From contig NZ_CP043808.1 of NCBI RefSeq assembly GCF_008386315.1, positions 1,612,001-1,676,000 of the forward strand: DNA of 64,000 bases, in the 5' to 3' direction. The stretch comes from Serinicoccus marinus DSM 15273 (GTDB taxonomy: Bacteria > Actinomycetota > Actinomycetes > Actinomycetales > Dermatophilaceae). Positions 35,464 through 47,240 of the stretch are shown here, piece by piece; within the stretch, counting starts at the first letter, position 1, and each line of letters begins with the position of its first letter. The notes beneath the pieces are model-generated. The model was not told the DNA's origin. It saw nothing but the letters and a program-made list of their open reading frames with translations, and did not search any database. Made by a program: the position numbers and the translations under genes.

Positions 35464-36377
35464 GGTGGCGACGGGGCCAGGCCGACCCCGACCCTGCGGC
35501 GTCGATGGCGCTGCTGAACGAGGTGCTCGACCCGCCGCTCGGCCAGGGCTACGACTCGGCGGCCCGGTCGCGCACCCAGCAGGGGCTCCCCGCGTCGTCC
35601 GGCACGCGGACCTGGTTGATGTTCGGCACCACGCTCGTCCTGGGGGTCCTGCTGACCACGGCGGCGGTGACGCTGCGCACCCCCGACCCCGCGGAGGCCG
35701 CCGGCCGCGCCCAGCTCGTCGAGCGGATCGAGCAGGTGGAGCGGGTCGGCGACGAGCGGAGCGTGCAGGTGGACGCGCTCCGCGCCGAGGTGGGCGAGCT
35801 GGAGCGGGCGGCGATCGTGGCCGACAGCGGGGGCTCCGGTGACGCCATCGCGGCGGCCGCCGTGAGGGCCGGGGGCACCGCCGTGACCGGCCCGGGCGTG
35901 CAGATCACCCTCCACGACGCCAAGCAGCCCGCCGACGACACCCCGGGCGAGGACGCCGAGCCGGAGCGGATCAACTCCCGGGACCTGCAGCTGGTCGTCA
36001 ACGGGCTGTGGCGGGCGGGCGCCGAGGCCGTCTCCGTCGACGGGCACCGGCTCACGAGCACCTCGGCCATCCGGTTCGCCGGGCAGGCGATCATCGTGGA
36101 CTTCCGGGGTCTCACCCCGCCCTACGACATCGTGGCGATCGGCGCGCCGGAAGAGCTCACGACCGAGCTGACCTCGGGAGCGACCGGGGCCTACCTCCAG
36201 GAGATCGATCGCCAGCTCGGTCTCCGCTCCGAGGTGACCGCCGCCAGGGAGCTCACCGTCGGTCCCGGGGTGCGGCTCTCGACCCGGCTGGGCACCATCC
36301 CCTCCGGCGAGGCGCCCCCCGCACCGACCCCCGGCGTGCTGCCCGACCGTCACCCTCGAGGCGAGGAGCCACGATGA
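35460..36377 (+). CDS. DUF881 membrane-anchored coiled-coil protein (first copy)
   Basis: The 305-residue protein has a cytoplasmic N-terminus, one membrane helix at about residues 51-70, a coiled coil (LVERIEQVERVGDERSVQ region, about 85-120) and a DUF881 domain outside. That domain contains GTAVTGPGVQITLHDA, VNGLWRAGAEAVSVDG, FAGQAIIVDF and the PYDIVAIG block. DUF881 proteins flank the small membrane protein Sbp near cell-division genes in many Gram-positives. GTG at 35460 overlaps the previous stop, and the stop overlaps sbp. Confidence 0.85.
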   Translation: MRWRRGQADPDPAASMALLNEVLDPPLGQGYDSAARSRTQQGLPASSGTRTWLMFGTTLVLGVLLTTAAVTLRTPDPAEAAGRAQLVERIEQVERVGDERSVQVDALRAEVGELERAAIVADSGGSGDAIAAAAVRAGGTAVTGPGVQITLHDAKQPADDTPGEDAEPERINSRDLQLVVNGLWRAGAEAVSVDGHRLTSTSAIRFAGQAIIVDFRGLTPPYDIVAIGAPEELTTELTSGATGAYLQEIDRQLGLRSEVTAARELTVGPGVRLSTRLGTIPSGEAPPAPTPGVLPDRHPRGEEPR

Positions 36378-36706
36378 TCCCTGTCCTCGGTCTGCTGGTC
36401 GGCGTCGTCCTGGGGCTGGTGATCAGCCCGGAGGTCCCGATCTGGCTGCAGCCCTACCTGCCGATCGCGGTCATCGCCGCGCTCGACGCCGTCTTCGGGG
36501 CGGCTCGGGCCTCGCTGGAGGGCATCTTCAACGACCGCGTCTTCGTCATCTCCTTCCTGTCGAACGTGGTCGTCGCCGCGCTCATCGTCTTCCTGGGCAA
36601 CCAGCTCGGGGTCGGCGCCCAGCTCTCCACCGGTGTCGTCGTCGTGCTGGGGCTCCGGATCTTCTCCAACGTCGCGGCCATCCGACGGCACCTCCTGGGG
36701 GCCTGA
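36374..36706 (+). CDS. sbp: Small basic membrane protein Sbp (DUF1290)
   Basis: The 110 residues form three or four membrane helices with the family blocks GLVISPEVPIWLQPYLPIAV and ALDAVFGAARASLEGIFND. SFLSNVVVAALIVFLGNQLG follows. Its function is unknown, and it is always found between DUF881 genes in actinobacteria and bacilli. It overlaps the first DUF881 gene by four bases. Confidence 0.88.
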   Translation: MIPVLGLLVGVVLGLVISPEVPIWLQPYLPIAVIAALDAVFGAARASLEGIFNDRVFVISFLSNVVVAALIVFLGNQLGVGAQLSTGVVVVLGLRIFSNVAAIRRHLLGA

Positions 36707-36707
36707 G

Positions 36708-37533
36708 GTGACCGACGACCAGGCCTCGGACCTCGCCCCGGTCCCTGAGCGGACCCGTCGCCTCGCCGGGCTGGGCCGCGTCCGGCGACGCGCGGCCCCC
36801 ACCACCGCGGAGGCCCGACGACGGCTGCGCCGGCTCGGCGGGTTCCGCGCGACCCGGGGGCAGCTGACCGCAGCCCTACTGACCGGTCTCCTCGGTGTCG
36901 CCCTGGTGGCCCAGGCCAGGGTCACCGAGCAGGCCGGCTTGGAGCAGCTGCGGGAGTCCGAGCTGGTGGCGCTGCTGGACGACGTGACCAACCGGGCAGC
37001 GTCGCTGGGGGAGGAGGTCGACCAGCTCGAGGCCGACCGCGAGCGGTTGCTGGGCGCAGACGGGGACGACGTCGCCGCGCAGGCGGCCCGCCAGCGGCTG
37101 GAGTCCTACCAGATCCTCGCCGGGACGGTGCCGGTCCAGGGCCCCGGGATCACCGTCCTCGTCGACGACGGCGGCTCGGTCGTCACCCAGACCATGGTGC
37201 TGGACGGCATCCAGGAGCTGCGGGACGCCGGCGCCGAGGCCATCCAGGTCGGGACGGTCCGGGTCGTCGCCTCGTCCTACGTGAGCACGGACGAGGCGGG
37301 CGAGATCCTGCTGGACGGGCAGCGTCTGGGCTCGCCCTACACCATCACGGCGGTGGGTGACGCGCATACCCTGGCCGGGGCGATGGCCATCCCCGGGGGG
37401 TTCACGGACTCGCTGCGCAGCGTCGGGGCCGAGGTGACCGTCGTCGAGGCGGACACGGTGGTCATCGACGCGTTGCACGAGCCGATCGAGCCTCGTTACG
37501 CTCAGCCTGTGCCCGCGACGGGGGGATCCCTGA
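36708..37533 (+). CDS. DUF881 protein (second copy); reads through into gcvH as sequenced
   Basis: This copy has a basic N-terminus, a membrane helix at about residues 54-70, a coiled coil (about 75-120) and the DUF881 domain (VPVQGPGITVLVDDGG, IQELRDAGAEAIQVG, SPYTITAVGDA). The frame has no stop before gcvH and runs open to 37988. Removing one G from the six-G run at 37520-37525 gives a TGA at 37531-37533, right after the normal family end (EPIEPRYAQPV). I therefore end it there. A real DUF881-GcvH fusion is possible but unlikely, because gcvH keeps its own ribosome site and ATG. Confidence 0.75.
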
Positions 37534-37598
37534 GGTCGGGCCGCAGCGACACCGCCGTCCGTCCCGGCCGGCGCACCGTGTTCGAGCCGAGGAGAGCG

Positions 37599-37988
37599 AT
37601 GAGCAGCCTGGACTACCCCGACGACCTGCGCTACACGACCGACCACGAGTGGATCCGTGACGTCGGCGACGGGACCGTGCGGGTCGGCATCACGTCCTAC
37701 GCGCAGGACGCGCTCGGGGACGTCGTCTACGTCTCGCTACCCACGGTGGGCGAGACCGTCGCCCCGGGCGACTCCTGCGGCGAGGTGGAGTCGACCAAGT
37801 CGGTGAGCGACATCTACGCACCGCTGGCCGGGGAGGTCACCGCGGTCAATGACGCCCTCGACGCCACGCCGGAGCTGGTCAACACGGACAGCTACGGAGA
37901 GGGCTGGATGTATGAGATGAAGCTCGCCGACCCCTCGGTCCTGGAGACCCTGCTGGACTCCGAGGCCTACCAGGGCCAGCTCGACTGA
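37599..37988 (+). CDS. gcvH: Glycine cleavage system H protein
   Basis: The 129-residue lipoyl carrier shuttles the aminomethyl group between GcvP, GcvT and the L protein. The lipoylated lysine is Lys67 in VESTKSVSD, in the beta-hairpin of the lipoyl domain. TTDHEWIRDVGDGTVRVGIT and SYGEGWMYEMKL are typical ends. A GAGGAGA ribosome site precedes the ATG. gcvP lies 2.8 kb downstream behind a glycine riboswitch, while gcvT is not in the window. Confidence 0.94.
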   Translation: MSSLDYPDDLRYTTDHEWIRDVGDGTVRVGITSYAQDALGDVVYVSLPTVGETVAPGDSCGEVESTKSVSDIYAPLAGEVTAVNDALDATPELVNTDSYGEGWMYEMKLADPSVLETLLDSEAYQGQLD

Positions 37989-38084
37989 CCTGTCGGCGGC
38001 CTGACGTAGAGTTGGAGCGGACCGACAGACCATCGTCGGCCGGGCAGCAGAGCCATCCATCCCACCGACGAGGAGGTCAGCACC

Positions 38085-38546
38085 GTGAGTGGCGACGATC
38101 GTGACCGTGAGCACCACGACCTGGGTTCGGACCCGACCACGGCCCGGATCCCGGGCGGTACGGACCTTCCCGCCGCGGAGTACACCTTCGACGACGAGGC
38201 GCCCCGGCTCTCGGCCGACGACCAGCGCACCGTGGACGCCCTGCGGCCCGGGACCGCGCTGCTGATCGTGCTGCGCGGGCCCAACACCGGCGCGCGTTTC
38301 CTCCTCGACGCCGACGAGGTGACCTCGGGGCGGCACCCGCACAGCGACATCTTCCTCGACGACGTCACCGTCTCCCGCAAGCACGCGCAGTTCGTCAAGG
38401 AGCAGGAGGGGTATGCCGTGCGCGACGTCGGGTCCCTCAACGGCACCTACGTCAACCGCCAGCGGATCGAGGAGATGCCGCTCAACCAGGGCGACGAGGT
38501 GCAGATCGGCAAGTTCCGGCTGGTGTACTACCGCGGGCGCTCGTGA
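38085..38546 (+). CDS. FHA-domain protein of the GarA/OdhI position
   Basis: The 153 residues have a disordered acidic N-terminus and an FHA domain (about 62-148). The phosphothreonine-binding residues are visible in SGRHPHSDIFLDDVTVSRKHAQF and GSLNGTYVNRQR. In mycobacteria and corynebacteria the protein at this locus (GarA/OdhI) switches 2-oxoglutarate metabolism when a Ser/Thr kinase phosphorylates its ETTS motif. Here that motif is not clear; DPTTARIP near residue 17 is the only candidate. It overlaps the next gene by four bases. Confidence 0.82.
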   Translation: MSGDDRDREHHDLGSDPTTARIPGGTDLPAAEYTFDDEAPRLSADDQRTVDALRPGTALLIVLRGPNTGARFLLDADEVTSGRHPHSDIFLDDVTVSRKHAQFVKEQEGYAVRDVGSLNGTYVNRQRIEEMPLNQGDEVQIGKFRLVYYRGRS

Positions 38547-39337
38547 CCTCAGCCGCCCCCGACCACGCCGGCGCGGGCAGGTCGGTCGCGCACCCTGGCG
38601 GGGTGTCCATCGGTGCGGTGCTCGGCGAGCTGCACGGCGACTTCCCCGACCTGACCCAGTCCAAGATCCGCTACCTCGAGCAGGAAGGGCTGATCAGCCC
38701 CGAGCGGCGCGCCTCCGGCTACCGGCTGTTCAGCGAGGCCGACATCGCCAGGCTGCGCTTCATCCTCACCGCCCAGCGGGACCGGTTCTGGCCGCACAAG
38801 GTCATCAAGGACGCCCTGGACCGGCTCGACCGCGGCCTGGACGTCCCCGGTCTGACCGGGCCCACCCCCCAGGCCGACGCCTCCTCGCCCGCGCCGCCCC
38901 CGGCGCCCGAGCCCGCGGCGCACGCGCCGGTCTCGGACCTCAGCGCGGGCGCACTGCGCCGTCGCCGCGCGGTGCGGCTCTCCCCCCTGGAGCTGCGGGA
39001 GCGCACCGGGCTGGACAGCGCGGCCTACACCCAGCTCACGTCCTTCGGCCTGCTGCGCACCGACGCCGGGGGCAAGCACCACGCCGACGACGTCGACGTG
39101 GCGGAGGCCGCCGTGGCGCTGGCCCGCTTCGGGCTGGAGGCCCGGCACCTGCGCCTCTTCCGGGTCGCGGCCGACCGGGAGATCGGGCTGACGCAGCAGC
39201 TCCTGGAGCCGCTGCGACGCCGGCGCGCCCGAGGTGCGTCAGGTCCGGACCCGGCCGAGCGCGAGGCCGAGCTGCTGTCCCACACGCTCGCGCTGCACGT
39301 CGCGCTGGTCCGGTCCGGGCTCAACCAGTCACGCTGA
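38543..39337 (+). CDS. MerR-family regulator, FtsR-like
   Basis: The 264-residue protein has a MerR winged HTH (about residues 20-90; LTQSKIRYLEQEGLISPERRASGYRLFSEADI). A Pro/Ala-rich linker and a helical C-terminal domain follow. Its place between the FHA gene and DUF151 is that of FtsR, which controls ftsZ transcription in corynebacteria. The HTH lacks the N-terminal part of a classical metal sensor, and no metal-binding cysteines follow. GTG at 38543 overlaps the FHA stop. Confidence 0.82.
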   Translation: MTSAAPDHAGAGRSVAHPGGVSIGAVLGELHGDFPDLTQSKIRYLEQEGLISPERRASGYRLFSEADIARLRFILTAQRDRFWPHKVIKDALDRLDRGLDVPGLTGPTPQADASSPAPPPAPEPAAHAPVSDLSAGALRRRRAVRLSPLELRERTGLDSAAYTQLTSFGLLRTDAGGKHHADDVDVAEAAVALARFGLEARHLRLFRVAADREIGLTQQLLEPLRRRRARGASGPDPAEREAELLSHTLALHVALVRSGLNQSR

Positions 39338-39389
39338 GCGCGGCGCTGCGCGCGCGCGGGGGCGGGGGCCGCGCGGTACCGTGGGAAGG

Positions 39390-39893
39390 GTGAAAGAGCT
39401 CGACGTGCTCGGAGTCCGGGTCGAGATGCCGACCAACAGCCCCATCGTGCTGCTGCGTGAGCGTGACGGACGGCGCTACGTCCCCATCTGGATCGCCGCG
39501 CCGGAGGCGACGGCGATCGCCTACGCCCAGCAGGCCGTCGAGCCGCCGCGACCGCTCACCCACGACCTCATGGTGTCGGTGATCGAGGCGTTGGGGCGGC
39601 GGCTGGACCAGGTGCGGATCACCGCGCTCCAGGACGGCATCTTCTACGCCGAGCTGCACTTCGACGGGGGCACCGTGCTGTCCGCCCGACCCTCCGACGC
39701 GATCGCGCTGGCCCTGCGCTCGGCGACCCCGATCCTCACCACCGAGGACCTCCTCGACGAGGTCGGGGTCACCATGGCCGTCGAGGAGGAGGACGAGGAC
39801 GAGGTGGAGCGCTTCCGCGAGTTCCTCGACGAGGTGTCGGCCGAGGACTTCGAGGAGTCCCCGGACCGCGGCGACGAGGAGGGGCACCGATGA
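39390..39893 (+). CDS. DUF151 (bifunctional nuclease-like) protein
   Basis: The 167-residue protein has the DUF151 blocks LDVLGVRVEMPTNSPIVLL, GRRYVPIWIAAPEATAIA and RPSDAIALALRSATPI, followed by an acidic tail. DUF151 members include a plant and archaeal nuclease and PII-linked proteins; the actinobacterial role is not established. A TACCGT element lies 8 bases before the GTG start. It is a constant member of the FtsR-DUF151-MerR cluster. Confidence 0.85.
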   Translation: MKELDVLGVRVEMPTNSPIVLLRERDGRRYVPIWIAAPEATAIAYAQQAVEPPRPLTHDLMVSVIEALGRRLDQVRITALQDGIFYAELHFDGGTVLSARPSDAIALALRSATPILTTEDLLDEVGVTMAVEEEDEDEVERFREFLDEVSAEDFEESPDRGDEEGHR

Positions 39894-39911
39894 GGTCCCG
39901 GCGTGGCGCCG

Positions 39912-39957
39912 TTGACCGAGGGGCGACCGCGGCATACCGTCACGGTGTGCACCACAC
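39912..39957 (+). promoter_or_regulatory. Promoter of the second MerR gene with start-site palindrome
   Basis: TTGACC (39912-39917) and TACCGT (39935-39940) are 17 bp apart. The palindrome GTGTG-CAC-CACAC (39945-39957) covers the expected transcription start and is followed by two copies of CACACGAGT. It is a good candidate for autoregulation by the MerR protein. Confidence 0.55.
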
Positions 39958-39990
39958 GAGTCACACGAGTCACATCATCGAGGAGGACCG

Positions 39991-40601
39991 GTGAACGCTG
40001 GAGCAGATGCACCGGGCGGACCGACCAGCCGGGCGGGGGAGGGCCCGGCCCAGGGGCTGCTGTTCTCCGACGACACGGCAGCGCTCGACGACGCCATCGG
40101 CTACCGCGGTCCCACCGTCTGCGGCGCGGCCGGCGTCACCTACCGCCAGCTCGACTACTGGGCGCGGACCGGGCTGTTGGAGCCCTCCGTGCGCAACCCC
40201 TCCGGCTCGGGCACGCAGCGCCTCTACAGCTTCCGGGACATCCTCGTCCTCAAGATCATCAAGCGGCTGCTCGACACCGGCATCTCGTTGCAGCAGATCC
40301 GGGTGGCCGTCAACGCCCTGCGGGAGCGTGGCGTGCAGGACCTGGCGCGCATCACGCTCATGAGCGACGGCGCCAGCGTCTACGAGTGCACCAGCGACGA
40401 CGAGGTCATCGACCTGGTCCGGGGTGGGCAGGGCGTCTTCGCGATCGCGGTCGGCAGCGTCTGGCGCGAGGTCGAGGGCAGCTCGCCGAGCTGCCGAGCG
40501 AGCGGGCCGACGAGGTCCCGGTGGACCACCCGGGTGACGAGCTGTCGGCGCGCCGCCGCGCCGCAAGACCTCCTGAGGCGTCCGGGCTGCGGCGACGGTG
40601 A
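39991..40601 (+). CDS. MerR-family regulator (second copy; frameshifted near the 3' end)
   Basis: About 203 residues are encoded, with the MerR HTH near residues 40-110 (AGVTYRQLDYWARTGLLEPS, SGTQRLYSFRDILVLKIIKRLL) and a small ligand-like C-domain (ARITLMSDGASVYECTSDDEV). The last part (QLAELPSERADEVPVDHPGDE) is in another frame. One missing base near 40471 joins them. This is the conserved MerR gene before gcvP. Its target is not known. The GTG start has a strong GAGGAGG ribosome site. Confidence 0.82.
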
Positions 40602-40615
40602 CGTGGCCCCGGTGC

Positions 40616-40621
40616 TAGATT
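40616..40621 (+). promoter_or_regulatory. -10 element TAGATT upstream of the glycine riboswitch
   Basis: TAGATT lies 20 bases before the aptamer, a position that would start the transcript just ahead of it. The -35 region is weak. This suggests gcvP has its own promoter apart from the MerR gene. Confidence 0.45.
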
Positions 40622-40640
40622 GAGCAGGCCGACGACGTCG

Positions 40641-40737
40641 CGTGGGAGAGTCCTCTCCGGCATGCGGTGAGGCGCCGAAGGGCAAACTCCCCAGCAAGCT
40701 CTCAGGCGCCAGGACCACGCGGAGCAGGCAGCTCTGG
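40641..40737 (+). ncRNA. Glycine riboswitch aptamer (gcvP leader)
   Basis: The core elements of the glycine aptamer occur in order: GTGGGAGAG (40642-40650), GCGCCGAAGGGCAA (40672-40685), GCTCTCAGGC (40698-40707) and GGCAGCTCTGGA (40727-40738). Glycine binding should turn on gcvP, as in other bacteria. Only one full aptamer is clear. A GC-rich expression-platform segment (40741-40800) contains GCCCGAAGGAG, which covers the ribosome site and may be a remnant of a second aptamer. Confidence 0.9.
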
Positions 40738-40804
40738 AACGCCCCGTCGGGGCCGGCAGAGGGGGAGGTGCCCGCGCAGGCCCACGCCCGAAGGAGTCCG
40801 TCCC

Positions 40805-43696
<2,892 letters not shown>

Positions 43697-43839
43697 AGCC
43701 CCGGTCTGCCGCGCGGACCAACGTCGCCTTCCTGCAACCTTCATCGCTCTCCAGGGCGATGAAGGTCACAGGAGGCCGACCGCACTCCGGGGCGGGGGAT
43801 GTGTGGTGATGCAGGCCACAGTGTGTGAGGATTCTGCGC

Positions 43840-45383
43840 ATGGGCCAAGAGGTGAGTCACAGCGAGTTCACGCGGGAGCAGCGCCTGGCGTTCCGGGCGA
43901 AGGTCCGTGACGACCTCGACTGCTTCGAGCAGATGCTCGAGGGGAGCAGGTTCGACTTCACCCGACCGCAGATGGGGCTGGAGATCGAGCTCAACCTCGT
44001 CGAGGAGGAGGGCCTGACCCCGGCGATGCGCAACCAGGAGGTCCTCGCCGACATCGGCGAGGGCGACTTCCAGGCGGAGGTGGGCCGCTACAACATCGAG
44101 CTCAACGTGCCGCCGCGACCCATGGCGGGGGACCAGGCGGTCCGGCTGGAGCGCTGGCTGTCGCAGTCGATGCGACGCGCCGGGGACGCCGCGCGGGCGC
44201 ATACCTGCCGGGTCGCCTCGATCGGGATCATCCCCAGCCTGCGTGCCGAGCTCTTCGACGCGCCGTGGCTGTCCGAGGGGGTGCGCTACACCGCGCTCAA
44301 CGACTCGCTCATCCGGGAGCGTGGCGAGGGCTTCGAGCTGGAGCTGGAGGGCCCGACGGGGGAGCGGGTGGAGAGTTTCCACGACACGATCGGGCCGTTG
44401 TCCGGGTGCACCTCGGTGCAGCTGCACCAGCAGGTCACGCCGTTGGACTTCCCGGTCTACTGGAACGCCGCCACGGTGATCTCCAGCCTCCAGATCGCCA
44501 TGGGCGCGAACTCCCCCTACCTCTTCGGCCGGCGGCTGTGGGCCGAGACCCGAATCCCGCTGTTCACCCAGATGACGGACACGCGCTCGATCGAGCTCAA
44601 GCACCAGGGGGTGCGGCCCCGGGCCTACTTCGGGCGGTCCTGGATCACCTCGATCTTCGACCTCTTCGAGGAGAACGTCCGCTCCTTCCCGGCGCTGCTG
44701 CCCGAGGCCTCGGACGAGGACGCCAAGGCCGTGCTGGCCGCCGGGGAGTGCCGGAGCTGTCCGACCTCAAGCTGCACAACGGCACGGTATGGCGGTGGAA
44801 CCGACCGATCTACGACATGTCCCAGGGCGTCCCGCACCTGCGGGTGGAGAACCGGGTGCTCCCGGCCGGCCCGACCGCCGTCGACACGGTGGCCAACGCG
44901 TGCTTCTACTACGGGTTGCTGGAGTCCTTCACCACGAGCGGGCGGCCGATCTGGACGAAGATGCCCTTCGCCGACGCCGACCGGAACTTCCTGGACGCCG
45001 CCAAGCACGGCATCCATGCCACGCAGACCTGGCCGGGGCTGGGGCCGCTCGCGGCGGTGGACCTCGTCGCCGACCACCTGCTCTCCGTCGCGGACGACGG
45101 GCTGGCGGCGCTCGGGCTGCGGCGCGAGGTGCGCAACCACTACTTGTCGATCATCGAGGGCCGCTGCCGGGCGGGCACCAACGGTGCGAGCTGGCAGGTC
45201 GCGGTCACCGAGGCCTACGAGGACGCCGGCTACGGCCGGGACGAGGCCCTGACGGCGATGTTCGGGCACTACCTGGACAACTCGGAGGACAACATCCCGG
45301 TCCACACCTGGGAGGTGCCCACCGTGGAGGCGCGGACGGCTGAGGGCGACCAGCCGGACCGCACGCAGGTGCGTCCCGCCTGA
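43840..45383 (+). CDS. Glutamate-cysteine ligase family 2 protein (one frameshift)
   Basis: About 514 residues of the GCS2 family are encoded: MGLEIELNLVEE (about residues 47-58), GDFQAEVGRYNIELNVPP (about 75-92) and GCTSVQLHQQV. The rest, from PELSDLKLHNGTVWRWNRP, is in another frame restored by one base near 44748. This long GCS2 type is common in actinobacteria beside EgtA and MshC but has no proven substrate, so glutathione synthesis should not be assumed. A GTG at 43825 is an alternative start. It is followed at 9 bases by a convergent gene. Confidence 0.8.
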
Positions 45384-45392
45384 CCGCGCCGC

Positions 45393-46016
45393 TCAGCGGT
45401 GGTTCCAGGCCTCGACCGTGGGCTGCTCGCGATGGTGGCCGAGGATGGCGACCGAGCCCACCTGGAAGGTCAGGTGCTGGCCGAAGCGCGGTGCCTGCCG
45501 CAGGTAGACGCTGGTGAGGATGCGCAGCGCGTGGCCGTGCCCGACCAGCGCGACGTCGCCGTCGAAGAGGTGCGGCCAGATGCGATCCAGGACGACGCTC
45601 GCGCGGGCGGCGACCTGCTCGACCGTCTCGCCAGGCGTGACCCCCGGGACGATCTGGTGGTGGAAGACGTTCCACCGGTAGCCGAGCTCGGACCGGATCT
45701 CGGGGGTGCTGCGCCCCTCGTAGCCGCCGTAGTCCCACTCCCGCAGGTCCTCGTCGATCTCGTCGATGCTCAGCCCCGCCAGCTCCGCGGTGCGGCGAGC
45801 GCGCTGCAGCGGTGAGCAGCGGACGTGCGAGAAGCTGCGGTCGCCCAGCACCTGCTGCAGACCGGCGGCGGCCTCCTCGCCCTCGGGGAGCAGCGGCAGG
45901 TCGGTCAGACCGGTGTGCTGACCGGACTTCGACCACTCGGTCTCGCCGTGGCGGATGAGGATGAGCTGGTGCGGGGGGATGGCGGGTCCGGGGATCTCGG
46001 GCGTGGTGTCGCTCAT
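45393..46016 (-). CDS. Histidine phosphatase family protein
   Basis: The 207-residue protein has the phosphohistidine motif LILIRHGETEWS (His near residue 23), a second-site ERx-like Glu in LREWDYGGYEG and the distal His in ALVGHGHALRI. This branch includes acid phosphatases and phosphoglycerate-mutase-like enzymes; the substrate cannot be read from sequence. It is divergent from the OsmC-family gene across an 18-base gap. Confidence 0.88.
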   Translation of the reverse strand: MSDTTPEIPGPAIPPHQLILIRHGETEWSKSGQHTGLTDLPLLPEGEEAAAGLQQVLGDRSFSHVRCSPLQRARRTAELAGLSIDEIDEDLREWDYGGYEGRSTPEIRSELGYRWNVFHHQIVPGVTPGETVEQVAARASVVLDRIWPHLFDGDVALVGHGHALRILTSVYLRQAPRFGQHLTFQVGSVAILGHHREQPTVEAWNHR

Positions 46017-46034
46017 CGCTGGCAGACTACGGGT

Positions 46035-46466
46035 ATGGCTGACGATCCGCACCGTTCGGTGTCCCTGACCCGCACCGGCCCGGGCCACTTCGAGGCCCGC
46101 AACGCCCGGGGAGGGAGCATCCCGGTCGGCGACGGGGCGGGCGAGGACGGCACGGCCTTCACGCCGGTGGAGCTGCTCCTGGCCGGGATCGCCGGATGCT
46201 CCGGGATCGACATCGACCTGCTGACCTCGCGCAAGGCCCGGCCCGACTCCTTCGAGATCTCCGCCGGTGCGGACAAGGTGCGCGACGAGGACGGCAACCA
46301 CCTCGGGCCGGTCACCGTGACCGTCCAGGTGACCTTCCCCGAGGGTGAGGACGGCGACGCGGCGCGGGAGCGGCTGCCCGAGGCCGTGGCCATGTCTCGG
46401 GACCGCCTGTGCACCGTGTCGCGCACCGTGGCGCTGCCGACCCCGGTCGACTTCGACCTACGCTGA
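46035..46466 (+). CDS. OsmC-family protein
   Basis: The 143-residue protein has the fold and the peroxidatic Cys regions FTPVELLLAGIAGCSGIDID (about residues 41-60) and MSRDRLCTVSRTV. OsmC and Ohr proteins reduce organic hydroperoxides. This short YhfA-like type is less well characterised. It starts in a GGTATGG context without a strong ribosome site. Confidence 0.82.
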   Translation: MADDPHRSVSLTRTGPGHFEARNARGGSIPVGDGAGEDGTAFTPVELLLAGIAGCSGIDIDLLTSRKARPDSFEISAGADKVRDEDGNHLGPVTVTVQVTFPEGEDGDAARERLPEAVAMSRDRLCTVSRTVALPTPVDFDLR

Positions 46467-46475
46467 CCATCCCGG

Positions 46476-47240
46476 ATGTCCGGGAGCTCGCTGCGCCGCT
46501 CCCTGGGGGTCGGTGACGCCGTCACCGTGGGGCTGGGCGCCATGCTCGGTGCCGTTCTCGCCGGGCCGGGAGCGCGTTGCCGCCGTGGTCTCGGTGGTCG
46601 TGGTCACCGGGCTCAACCTGCTCGGCGTGCAGCGGTCGGCTGGCGCTGTGGGCGGACCCCGCCACCACGGCGGTCGAGATGGCGTCGCCGGCGCAGCCGC
46701 GGGGTGTGCTCGAGGGTGCCGGGCTCTTCTTCTTCGCCTTCGCCGGGTATGCCCGGATCGCGACTCTGGCGGAGGAGGTCACCGAGCCGGGCCGCGTCGT
46801 CCCGCGCGCCGTGCTGGTCTCGCTGGGGGTCGGGCTGGGGGTCTCGCGGACCACGGTGGCGATGGCGCGAGACGCGCACCTGCCCCGACGCCTCGCGCGG
46901 GTGTCGGGGGAGCGGGGTGTGCCCCGGGCCGCCGAGCTGGCCGTCGGCGTCGTCGTGCTCGTGGTCGTCCTGGTGGCGGACCTGCGTGGCGCCATCGGCT
47001 TCTCCAGCTTCGGCGTCCTGCTCTACTACGGGGTCGCCAACGCCAGCGCGCTCACACTGCGCGGCGACTGGCCGGGCGCGCCGGTCGTGCCGGCGCTCGG
47101 TCTGGCCGGCGCTCGGTCTGGCCGGCTGCGTGCTGCTCGCCGTGTCACTCCCGACGGCCGCCGTCCTGGGTGGGTCCGGCCTGCTCGCCCTGGGCCTGGT
47201 CGGCTGGCTGTTGACCGGGCGCCGGCACGCTGCGGGGTGA
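46476..47240 (+). pseudogene. Decayed APC-superfamily amino-acid permease
   Basis: Pieces of an APC permease of normally about 430 residues remain in three frames: LRRSLGVGDAVTVGLGAMLGA, VVVVTGLNLLGVQRS, FFFAFAGYARIATLAEEV and GVSRTTVAMARDAHLPRRLA. GFSSFGVLLYYGVANASALTL is also kept. Several membrane helices have been lost between pieces, and a 16-bp tandem duplication at 47090-47121 shifts the last frame. The accumulated deletions and the duplication indicate real gene decay, not a single base-call error. The end overlaps the convergent YetF-type gene. Confidence 0.75.
47090..47121 (+). repeat. 16-bp tandem duplication inside the decayed permease
   Basis: CCGGCGCTCGGTCTGG occurs twice in direct succession (47090-47105 and 47106-47121). 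Removing one copy restores the frame from PVVPALGLAG into CVLLAVSLPTAAVL. Confidence 0.85.
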
